From contig OZ316894.1 of assembly GCA_973895155.1 (NCBI GenBank), forward strand, positions 1 to 64,000: 64,000 nt of DNA. Direction: 5' to 3'. Under the pieces are notes generated by a model. It saw nothing but the letters and a program-made list of their open reading frames with translations. It made no database searches and was not told where the DNA came from. Below are positions 35,601-44,531 of the stretch, piece by piece; the stretch's first letter is position 1, and every line of letters begins with the position of its first letter. The DNA comes from Marsupella aquatica. Taxonomy: Eukaryota; Marchantiophyta. The position numbers were made by a program, and so were the translations under genes.

Positions 35601-35746
35601 TATCATTCATATCAACATTTGTACAATATTGAAGCCAGACCCAAGAAAAGAAGTGACAACTGCTTTCGACAACATTTGTACAATATTGAAGCCAGACCCA
35701 AGAAAAGAAGTGACAACTGCTTTCGACAAATCAGTACTTTGGGAAG
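35601..35746 (+). other. Putative 5' exon of the TET/JBP-element copy, with 57-bp duplication
   Basis: Bounded by an acceptor-like TTCTGTGCAG and a donor GAAG/GTGAGTACC, and followed by a 176-nt intron ending GGCAG just before the ATG at 35923. Relative to the copies at 9.05 and 56.5 kb, it contains a perfect 57-bp internal duplication (35613-35669, 35670-35726). The frame that would join the downstream ATG in phase has stops, so it is probably 5' UTR. Confidence 0.55.
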
Positions 35747-35922
35747 GTGAGTACCTAAACATCAAATTTATTTCTTTTTGTCCTCCTAAATCTTAAATGG
35801 TTCATAAATCCAATGACAAAAGTTACTTACGGCATTTTGGTACTCAGATCTTAAATGGTTCGTGTACTATTTGACCGGAATTGTAATTTTTACTAAATAA
35901 ATTATTTGTTCTTACATGGCAG

Positions 35923-37286
35923 ATGGGAAAAAGAAAGCGTAATACTTTAAGAAAAAAAGAATTGGGGGAAGATTTTTCTGTGGATGTATTTGCTACAGTG
36001 TGGGAAGACCTCAAAAAATTAGATACCGTAAAATTGAAGTTTGCACTTCATTGGATTCTATGTCATGACAACATTCTTGAACTTTTTGTTAAAAAAGTTC
36101 TTAAACTAGAGTCTTCAAGATTTTCAAGAACACTATTCTTGAATGGGTATCAAAATTGTAGAAGCCATATCATTCAGATCTTTCCTCCTGAGGTGTTCAT
36201 TGAAATTGATGATATCTATTTTCATCATGGTTTCAGACTAAAATTACCTCAACCTTTGAAAAAATCAATTACTATGTTTTCTAATCTTGACATTAGAAAG
36301 CTTAAACTTTTCAAAAAGAAAGAGATAATCTTTGTAGAAATGGAGGAACTTATGCTAAAGTTGAAGTAGACGTTCAACGTATTTCCTCTTCAAAACTAAA
36401 AACACTTACTGGTGTAATTTTAGGTGATTGGGATCAAACTACAACAACATTTACCTCTGATCCAAACTTTATTTTCTTAAAATTTCCATCAGACCTCATT
36501 ATCGTAGAAGAAAAGAAAGGATTTACCTATCTTTTTGATAGGTCTGGAGTCAAACCATATTTGATAGCAATGATATTCCATCAAGATATCCTATCACCTG
36601 ATTCAATGGTCTTCATTCGAAGATTATTAGAATAATTACATGCTGCCCATCATGTTATCCAAAGAGGGAAAGGAAAAAGATCATGGGAAAGTAAGATGAC
36701 AGGGTTTGGTCCTTTTCATAATCCTTACAAAAAAGATCAAAGTTGTGTATCTTTTTATACTCATGAACAAAAGATAAAGACATTCTTCAATCAAGATTAT
36801 CCCGATGCAGCCAATTTTGAAGACATGGTAGATAAATATTCTCATCGAGAGTTAATCGACATTATTCTTGGACTCTACATGTGGTTATGTCCACAAATGT
36901 TAGACAGCTTTTTAGATTATTCTCATCCTTACTTATGTTCAAATGATTATAAGATGAACATATTTGAGAAAGCACTAAAATGTAAAGGTCCTAGTGCTTA
37001 TCAATTATATATTAGTAAAGATTATTGTGTAGAAACTCATGCTGATCATGATACAGCAGAATTTACTTTATGTTATGTTAGTCATCCTGATGCCAAGATT
37101 TCTCCTGGAAACTTTGTTATTCCAGAGTATGGAATATTATTACCTATTAGAGATGGTAATTTATTTTCATTTCGTAGTGACATTATCCATGGCACAGGAT
37201 ATAGAATTCCAACATCAAATTCTATATATGTAGGAGCTGTTACCATAAACAAAAAATTAGATAGACTTTTACAAAGAAAACATTAA
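35923..37286 (+). pseudogene. TET/JBP-like dioxygenase, second copy, broken
   Basis: This is a paralogue of the 23.1-24.5 kb gene along its whole length: the start lies directly after GGCAG, with matching FSRTLFLNGYQNCRS and YKLDRLLQ-type ends. Two lesions are visible: a frameshift near 36320-36350 (the frame starting at 35923 ends at 36369, the homologous text continues in another frame with VEVDVQRISSSKLKTLTGV), and an in-frame TAA near 36630 just before LHAAHHVIQRG. The catalytic block is intact: HADHD as HxD, IPEYGILLPIRDGNLFSFRS and IIHGTGYR. Preservation of the catalytic end suggests recent inactivation. An intron covering the frameshift is possible but the aligned copy has none. It is AT-rich like its sister. 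Confidence 0.75.
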
Positions 37287-37289
37287 TAA

Positions 37290-39160
37290 AAAAGTAAATA
37301 TATTATTTGTATTTATCATTATTTTTTATTACTTTGGACAAGTTAAAGTATGGATTCTTTAATTTAAGGAATATAGGATCATAGGAAAATGTGTAAGAGT
37401 AGGAATCATGGCATCTTATGCTAGGAGTGGAAAAACCAGAGGGTTAAGAGGAGATGATGGTCCAACAAAGAAAAGCTTCTTCAAGAGGAGGAGGTGAAAA
37501 GGACCTAGACAGTAGTGAAAGTAAGAATCTCAATATCAAGTGGATAATTTTCCTCAACATATCATACATCTCCCTTAAGTTCTTACAGAACCTTGAAAGG
37601 CCTATAAATACATCATCCATTTTGACACTCCCATCCACTACTAGGTGATTTATCTTGGAGAATAGAATGGGAGTGGTATTCTTGACCAAGTATTCATCAT
37701 GTTGGACCCTAGATATATCATTCATTTCATTTCATGACAATGAGCTTCAGAACCAATTTTCTAGAGGCAACTCAAAGGCTAGTTAGGACCTGATAGGCAC
37801 AGTACCAATCCTAATATTTCTTCAAACCAAGTAAATAGTTTTTTTTTCTTTCAAAAAAACCATAGAAACCCATGGGAAGGGGGGCCCAACAGGGCAATAA
37901 AAACCGAAGCAGCAAAATGCAAACTTGGTGAGACCAAAGGAGTCCAAAGGTGCGAGGGCTCAAAAGGAGGGAACAAGGTAGGAAAAAACACTAGTCAAAG
38001 GAAAATCCTGTAAGCTATAATTGTTTCAACTAGAAAGCCATGCATCCGAACGAGTAATCCACCTAAGACGTTCCTTACTCACCAACTCTTTAACTCTTAA
38101 TAATCTAGTATGTTTTCTACTAGGACCCGAGGCCTCATAAAGGCCATGCAAGGCATCCAATATTTCTGAAAGGAGGAGATTCAAGTTGAACCTTCTACTT
38201 GTCGTATAGCAATAAGTATCAAAAGTGTAATTTCTCACTTAAAACCGAGATTCTGATCCCTTAAAGAACGTATTTTGGTATGAATTGACTAACTTTCATC
38301 ATTCTGAGTGATATAGAACTCATAGCTCTACACTTTCTTTACTTCTCAACAAAATAAAGTAAACAAAACATAAAAGTAACTTAACTTCAGATTTACAGAC
38401 TAGAAAGGAAATGATTCCAGTTTTGGAGACTCTAGTAAATTATTGCCACACCTTAAGAAAGGACTTGGTCTCAATATAAGCACGCCTAAAGTCTCTCAAC
38501 TCATCAATCTTTCTACTGAAGATACAAAATTGAACAGAGATGAAGTTCTAAATCTGATAAACAAAGCAGCTTTTTGGTTGCAAATATAATGATATGCCTT
38601 AAAATGCCATCAACACGGTTTGACATCAGTGTCACACAATTCAGTCAAACTCTAAGTCATATTCCGGAACAAAGTAACTGTACTGAAAGCTCTGAGAATC
38701 AAATTTATTTCTCATTCATCAACAACTACTCTTGAATTGGCTAGCGAATCTTGACTCTACAAGCAAGCCTAGCAGTGAATTCAATACGAGTCTCAGAAGT
38801 CTGTAACTGAATTCAATCACCACAGGAATTCCTGAGTTTCAATCACAACTTCAAACAAATGTTGTTTCATTTCCATACAACGCACTCTCAACATGCCTTG
38901 TTACAATGGGAGGAGGGACTATTCAAAAGATCCAATTCTGAATAAAGTGTTGTCTCTGACTCTCTCTCTCCCTCTCTGGTTCAAATGAGCATCCTACTAT
39001 GTCTTATAAGTGCTAAGGTCCTAAAATGAAGGAAATATGAAAAGCTATACCTGTTGAACTTGAACTAAGTATGAGGAAAGTATAGCATAAGTACTTAGAG
39101 GTCGAAAAATACTACTATATGGGTAATCTATTTTGAAAGTTAAATCTAAGTACCGGAAAA
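37290..39160. other. Intergenic, no supported gene; CT-rich tract near 38955
   Basis: AT-rich noncoding DNA with a CTCTCTCTCCCTCTCTGG tract. The right part may be the distal portion of the LTR that starts near 39449 on the minus strand (a TATAAGACATAG box lies on the minus strand near 39000), but no LTR end could be fixed. Confidence 0.35.
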
Positions 39161-39165
39161 TAAGG

Positions 39166-39370
39166 GACGCTTCTAAAAGCGTCTGGTGTGGATGGACGCT
39201 TCTGAGCGTCAAGTCAGAGTGGACGCTTTTAGAAGCGTCATGAGTTAAAGTACTTGGGAATAGTCGACGCTGCTGAAAGCGTCGGGAGTGAATCATTGGA
39301 TAAGACCGGACATTTTTGGAAGCGTCGGTCAAAAAATGGTCGATGAGGGTAGACATTTCTGTTTAGCGTC
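39166..39370. repeat. Array of six GACGCTTCT..AGCGTC palindromes
   Basis: Palindromes lie at 39166-39183, 39195-39210, 39222-39239, 39266-39283, 39309-39326 and 39352-39370; the last two have one mutated arm (GACATT). Start-to-start steps are 29, 27, 44, 43 and 43 bp. Each can form a hairpin with a stem of 6-8 bp. The array starts about 80 bp inside the putative LTR that follows the purine tract at 39450. Confidence 0.85.
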
Positions 39371-39437
39371 CAGAATAGAACAAATGCTTGAAAAATGTTG
39401 AAAATAAACTGTCTTCCAAGAGGAATGGTAGAGATCA

Positions 39438-39845
39438 TCATTCCACATAGCCCTCCACTGAAATTTTGCCGTGTCCACACAAGACAACCACGCTTTGATT
39501 AAAGACCAGTGCTAGATTCTTCATCAAAAATCTTCTGGCTTGGGAATCCAAGTGATAAAAATCAAGGTCATAAAATTCTTCTCCAATTTGTAATGGCACT
39601 TGTTTTACTCTTCCCCAAAGTGAAATTAATCGTCCATCGATTGAGATTTGAGCACATATGGGCTGAACGTGTTGGCGAACTAATTGATGAAACAGTCTGT
39701 GGGACAGTAAATTTATTCCAGAGCCTGGGTCAATAACAAAGTGCTGAATAGTGTGTCCTTCCAATTTAATCTCCCCTTCAAGAGAATACTGAAATGCGTG
39801 GGAGAGAAAATCACAGCAATCCATAGTAGCTTTTACGGTCCACAT
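39438..39845 (-). CDS. Retropepsin-like (gypsy PR) remnant
   Basis: The 135-aa frame has the retroviral-type aspartic protease fold signature HFVIDPGSGINLLSHRLF, where the Asp of the usual D-[TS]-G triad is kept but Pro replaces Thr/Ser, followed by a hydrophobic strand pattern with FYDLDFYHLD. It follows the 825-aa gag-like ORF after 110 nt and in another frame. Directly downstream, instead of reverse transcriptase, comes TTTCAGTGGAGGGC, a likely polypurine tract, so reverse transcriptase, RNase H and integrase have been deleted. Known gypsy proteases process Gag-Pol; activity here is doubtful. Confidence 0.65.
   Translation of the reverse strand: MWTVKATMDCCDFLSHAFQYSLEGEIKLEGHTIQHFVIDPGSGINLLSHRLFHQLVRQHVQPICAQISIDGRLISLWGRVKQVPLQIGEEFYDLDFYHLDSQARRFLMKNLALVFNQSVVVLCGHGKISVEGYVE
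39450..39463 (-). other. Putative polypurine tract before LTR B
   Basis: The minus strand reads TTTCAGTGGAGGGC, the same 14-mer found at 42545-42558 after the integrase remnant. A purine-rich tract next to the 3' LTR primes plus-strand synthesis in LTR retroelements. Palindrome arrays start about 80 bp beyond both tracts. Confidence 0.6.
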
Positions 39846-39954
39846 GATGACTCAAACAGAATAAGTGCTCCTCAGTGCTTCAATCAGGTCCATTCATACT
39901 CCAGGGAATAAACGCCCCTTCAAATCTTATATACATGAAGACGTTGCAAATCTG

Positions 39955-42432
39955 CTATCTACTCAACAACCCTTGAGTGACAACGTCCGGCCACGAAGGA
40001 GGAGTAGGTAACCTTACTAGTCTCCTAAGTGATTTATACCCTTGAGCAGAAGAGTTCATAGCCTTATTCCGTATCAACTGTTCTCGTAGCTTAACAAGCT
40101 CTTTCTCGTACTTATGCGGAACAACATACCCTTCATGGCAGACCCAAACAGAGTATTGGTATGGCCAAGGAAACTCTGGAGTTATTGGCGGAAAAGGAGC
40201 TTCAGCACGTCGGAGGACATATACCCAACACCAAATTTCATATTCCGAAAATTTATATCTTCTACCCTTATCAATGGGAGGAATAGCCTTACCCGGCTTA
40301 TAAGTGGGAATCAACATTCGAATACTCGGTAGATACGTACCAGGTAAAATCTGTTGTTGTTGATGTATACTCTCCATTTCCAGATGTCCGAAAGCTATCT
40401 GAAAATCATTCTTCTCCCACTTATGAATTGAAGCAAGGTTAGGTATAGGAATTAGGGATGGTAGTACCACTGTGTGCCGAAGTTTGGGAGGTACTCTGAT
40501 AATACGAGGATCTTCGTCTTCCTCTCCATCACTTGGAGCTCCTTTCCAACGAAAAATAATGTATGGGTTTGAAGAAGGTATCACCGACTCCTTAGTAGGC
40601 CAACGTGATAGTACAACAGGAGATGAAGATGCAGGAGGTGGAGAAGAATTCCCCATTGTCGTGTTGATGGGCTTCAGCTGCTCAAAATCTGGTGAATTTG
40701 CTTCATGAAAGATCTGTTGATTTCTTACACGACGCAACCTTTTCCCAGGTCTTCGAGTATATGTCACTTGAAATTGCTCCGTAATAAGTGAACTCTCATC
40801 TCCAAGTGATATCCGAGTACCCTTATCTTTGCTTGAATCCAGTAAGATAGAAGCTGATGCAGAGCTAAATGCCAAATCAGGTGTTCCAGACAAAGGTATG
40901 GGTGGAGATACACTCTTGGTCTCAGGTAGCCCTAAATTGCTTGAAGGTCCAAGAGATGGAGTGGTTTGTAGACTGTGTTGAGACTCAAGTAATCTCTCTT
41001 CTGGAAGGTAAGCTGGAGAAACCCAATCAATAGATGGGTGTGGAGGAGGCCCTTTTCTTGCCAATGCTTCTGCTAACTCCTCAGACATAATCAGCGCAAC
41101 TGTTATTCTGGTTTCAGGGGTCGGCCACATAGGAAATGGCATGACAAAATTAGGTGAAGTTGGTTGTCCAGCTACTCCTTCTACATCTACTATTTTGTCC
41201 TCTGAATCAGCCTTAAACAACTTTACAAGCTCCCGGCATGATACCGCCGGAGGTTCCATTGATTGTTGTACAAGAGGAACCACATCTAGGTTTGGGGAGG
41301 GACTACGAGAATCTTCCAAATTATACTCCTGTAAAGCTTTTAAAGCATTATTACTCACTTCCATGGGTGGTGAAGCAGGGTTCTGTGAAGTTTTATCATA
41401 CCCATCCGCTGCAGTAGTATATTGTTGAGGAGGTTCTCCTGGTAAGCTTTCTTCATCCACATCCATCCTGTCTTCATCATTCGCTCTGAAAGCAAAATTG
41501 TCCTGATCAAGATCTTGATCCTCTGATGGGTGGGAAAGAATTGGCTCGTCTCTCCCGCCAACTGGTTCTCTTGTCTCTTTCAGTCTCCGAACTTCATTTA
41601 CCAGCTCAGATTCTTCGCAAGTGAGTAGTTTGCATAACGCCACCAGTGTTGAACTGGATCGGACTTCTCGTACTTCCGGCAACTCATTTGCTTCACAGGT
41701 AGATGCGCTCCAATGGGTACGATAGAAGACTTTCTCTGAAAGGAGCAGACATTTATGCTTGTGATAAATGTGAGCTAGATAGGGAGTCAAGTTGGTAAAT
41801 CTTAACTTTCCAGCTTGCAACCTGCTACAAAAGTTCTTTACCTGGGTATGAATTACCCTATATAAGATCTTCGTCCAATTGATGGTCTGCTTCTGTTCTA
41901 ATGAAGAGATAACGGTGGCAGCAAAAGAAAGAGTAATACGTGTCTGACTCTCTGGATAGAAAATTGGTGACAGAAATCGAAAAACATGCTGCAAAGAGGT
42001 AACTAAACAGTCCGTGGTTACCCAATCATTTCGCCTCTTAAAGGATTCAGGAGCAAAGAAAGACTCTATATAAGCTCGGGGCTCTCCATCAATCTTCTGC
42101 AAATCCTCGCCCGTTGTCGGCGTCGAGTAGACTCCCGCTATGAGCGCTTCAGTCCAAACACTTGGATGCGAGCGGACACCGATTCCTTCCTCAGCGTCCC
42201 ACACACCTTGGTCGATGAGGCTGAACTCGCACATCCTCCAAGGGAAACGAAGTAATTTCTTCAAGCCCATCAATGCAAGATTCGTCCTCAATTGTCGGCG
42301 GTCCACCATATTCGACGGGATAATTGCGAGTATTGGTCGCGTCGTAAGTTTGGACTCCACCATCGCATCAATCGTAAAGGACACTTCTCTTGCCGTTCCT
42401 AGAAGTGGACGCTTCTCGTAGCGTCCCGTCAA
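39955..42432 (-). CDS. Gag-like protein of a gypsy-type element (825 aa)
   Basis: This is a long intact frame. Residues of about 30-240 form a helical domain that includes RRQLRTNLALMGLKKLLRFP and INWTKILYRVIHTQVKNF followed by LTPYLAHIYHKHK. This resembles the helical gag-like region of plant retroelements and parallels the VLDGTLHPLLIWKRNLASVI..FPSICAYVLSVV region of the 1102-aa protein at 44.5 kb. The middle (about 260-600) is acidic, Ser/Pro-rich and disordered; the end (about 650-825) is Trp/Tyr-rich with no zinc knuckle. The first 20 residues are encoded by the palindrome repeats themselves, so the real start may be a later Met. The protease frame follows. The structural (particle-forming) role is inferred from position. 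Confidence 0.55.
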   Translation of the reverse strand: MTGRYEKRPLLGTAREVSFTIDAMVESKLTTRPILAIIPSNMVDRRQLRTNLALMGLKKLLRFPWRMCEFSLIDQGVWDAEEGIGVRSHPSVWTEALIAGVYSTPTTGEDLQKIDGEPRAYIESFFAPESFKRRNDWVTTDCLVTSLQHVFRFLSPIFYPESQTRITLSFAATVISSLEQKQTINWTKILYRVIHTQVKNFCSRLQAGKLRFTNLTPYLAHIYHKHKCLLLSEKVFYRTHWSASTCEANELPEVREVRSSSTLVALCKLLTCEESELVNEVRRLKETREPVGGRDEPILSHPSEDQDLDQDNFAFRANDEDRMDVDEESLPGEPPQQYTTAADGYDKTSQNPASPPMEVSNNALKALQEYNLEDSRSPSPNLDVVPLVQQSMEPPAVSCRELVKLFKADSEDKIVDVEGVAGQPTSPNFVMPFPMWPTPETRITVALIMSEELAEALARKGPPPHPSIDWVSPAYLPEERLLESQHSLQTTPSLGPSSNLGLPETKSVSPPIPLSGTPDLAFSSASASILLDSSKDKGTRISLGDESSLITEQFQVTYTRRPGKRLRRVRNQQIFHEANSPDFEQLKPINTTMGNSSPPPASSSPVVLSRWPTKESVIPSSNPYIIFRWKGAPSDGEEDEDPRIIRVPPKLRHTVVLPSLIPIPNLASIHKWEKNDFQIAFGHLEMESIHQQQQILPGTYLPSIRMLIPTYKPGKAIPPIDKGRRYKFSEYEIWCWVYVLRRAEAPFPPITPEFPWPYQYSVWVCHEGYVVPHKYEKELVKLREQLIRNKAMNSSAQGYKSLRRLVRLPTPPSWPDVVTQGLLSR

Positions 42433-42467
42433 GACTAAGTTTTAGGGTGGACGCTTCTCTCAGCGTC
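42408..42467. repeat. Two GACGCTTCT..AGCGTC palindromes
   Basis: GACGCTTCTCGTAGCGTC at 42408-42425 and GACGCTTCTCTCAGCGTC at 42450-42467 are 42 bp apart, matching the step of the 39.2-kb array. On the minus strand both sites share CTGGACGCT..AAG.GTC.ACCCT context with the 39352-39370 palindrome, so they are homologous parts of two LTR copies. Confidence 0.85.
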
Positions 42468-42544
42468 CAGTGCAAAAACTAAAATTCCGAACACTTGTGA
42501 AGGGGGAGGGAATGCTGATTCTAATAAAGTACAAACTACCTACC

Positions 42545-42558
42545 GCCCTCCACTGAAA
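42545..42558 (-). other. Putative polypurine tract before LTR A
   Basis: The same TTTCAGTGGAGGGC 14-mer as at 39450, located about 45 bp after the end of the integrase remnant, where a gypsy element should have its polypurine tract and 3' LTR. Confidence 0.6.
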
Positions 42559-42603
42559 CTATGACCTGTCCCAGGTGAAACACTAAATAGGAGACTCATG
42601 ATA

Positions 42604-43975
42604 TCACTTAACCCAGAATCCATTGATTCGGGTGTCAAGTGGGTGACCGTCTAAGGTAGTCAAGGAAACCGAACCGTTAGCCCAGATTTGGGTAACTCGA
42701 TAAGGACCAATCCAATGGGTATGGAGTTTCCCAGGAAATAACATATAACGGGAATCAAAGACTAATGCTAAATCACCAACATCTAAATTCACGACTCACA
42801 GCTTTTGATCATAAACAAGCTTACGCTTGTTCTGAATTGTAGCTGTATGGTCTAACGCTAAAAGTCTAACTTCTTCTAATTTGACAATATCAAAAAACCT
42901 ATGTGGGAGACTAGCCGCTGGAGAGAGACGGTTGGATACCAAGAGTCATTCTGTTGGGAAGGAGAATTCAATAGGAATGATACTGTCCAGGCCATAAGTC
43001 AGGTAGAAGGGAGTGTGAAGGGTTGTAATTTTCTTGGCAGTACGGTAAGCCCATAATGCAGAATGTAACTTCACATCCCAGTCTGTCTTGTGAGACTCTA
43101 CTATCTTATTCAGGATCTTGCCCACAATGCCATTAGCTCTTTCCGTTAAGCCATTAGCTCTGGGGTTGTAAGGAGTAGTTTTGCGATGCTTGATAAGATA
43201 TGTGTTAGTAATTAACTCAATAGTTGAGTTAAGAAAATGCAAACCCCTATCGCTTACCAACTCCAAAGGACACCCGAACCGAGTAATAATGTGCTCAAAG
43301 AGAAATGCAGCCGCTGTTGTAGCATCATTCTTGCGAGTGGCTTTAGCCTCCACCCATTTGGTGGCATAATCAGTGGCCAGAATAATGTATTTACTTTGGC
43401 TTTTTCGAGCTGCTGGTGAAATTGGGCCAATAAAATCAATACCCCATTTCTCAAATGGTGTCAAAGGCAGGATGGGCGTAAGAGGCCATTTGGAACTAGC
43501 AGTGGGTTTCCCTATTCTTTGACAGGGGTCACACGTCTTAATAAAGTTGTAAGTATCTCTATGCATGGTAGGCCACCAGTACCCAGCATCCAAAATTTTC
43601 TTTACAGTAGTATTGACAGCATAATGGCCACGTGTTTCTCCATAATGTAAAGCTTCAATTACTTGTGGGAGTTCCCTGTTCTCCAGACATCGTCGCATCT
43701 TCTGATCAGGACCTTGTTTAAACAAAGTGCCCTGAAGGATAGTATAAGGTCCCACCTTATGTGCAAAAACAACTCGTTCTTCCGCATTAAGGCCTTCAGG
43801 AAAACTACCATGAATCAACATGTGCACAATATCGAAATACGGTGAAGACTATCCTTCAATGTGCCACAAATGCTCATCTGGGAATTCATCAGAAAGATTA
43901 TGCTGATTCTCTGGCCCAGGTAAGATGCACGGGCATTGGGCAGGGTGAATCTTGTCAGAAGTTCACATTTGTTAG
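42604..43975 (-). pseudogene. Ty3/gypsy integrase remnant
   Basis: From about 43975 down, the frame starts in the RNase H-integrase linker (HPAQCPCILPGPENQHNLS), meets a TAG near 43852, then is open from 43827 to 42946. It contains the zinc-binding HHCC motif (HYGETRGH..CDPC) and the DDE core: Asp in WGIDFIGPIS, Asp in ELVSDRGLHF and Glu in GLTERANGIV. A TGA follows FSFPTE and another lies after YDQKL. The last piece (42792-42604) is the GPY/F-type C-terminal module, with LFPGKLHTHWIGPYRV. Reverse transcriptase and RNase H are absent upstream, so this is a truncated and inactivated element end. Confidence 0.85.
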
Positions 43976-44531
43976 ACTAGAACCATTGGGATGCACAAGC
44001 TTTGAGGTCTCCTAAGCAATCACCAGTGCCTTTGATTTTGTCCCTAAACTAAGCAAAGTTCTCTTGTAGCATGTTAAGGGGAGCCCTCTACCTCTAAACA
44101 ATGAGATCCTAAACTAATTTCACTTGAGACATCTCTAGGTACGTAAATAGACAAACACTCATCAGGGAGGTCCAATTCTCAATTTCAGAGACAGTAGACA
44201 TAGAAGTAGGCCCTATGGAGATAGATGAAATCAATAGAACTGAGAAACTAGTAGGGAGCAGGAAAACTACTCATACACAAATAGTCGCTTCCAAGTTGAA
44301 ATTCCAAGTTTTAGAATAGAAAGAAAAGTGACTCTTCTATGGTAATGATGGATAGAAACCAAACAGAGATAAATAATAAGAAAAAAAACAACTAATGCAA
44401 AGATAAATTGAATTTAGGGTGAAATGAATACAATGGGCATCATCATATATACGGGCATATATATCTCACAGCTTTGTTCATTAGAATCCCCTGGGAACTC
44501 CACATGTAGAGATTTTGACTTTGATTCTTAT
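43976..44531. other. Junction between gag-like ORF and integrase remnant, noncoding
   Basis: Where reverse transcriptase and RNase H should be, about 550 bp of noncoding DNA is found with no recognisable polymerase motifs (no YxDD). This is the deletion or insertion joint of the element. Confidence 0.5.

Noticed and set aside
35601-35746. In-frame protein fusion of the PHD ORF to the dioxygenase through this exon
   Set aside because: The phase that joins the downstream ATG contains stop codons in this exon, so it is more likely untranslated leader.
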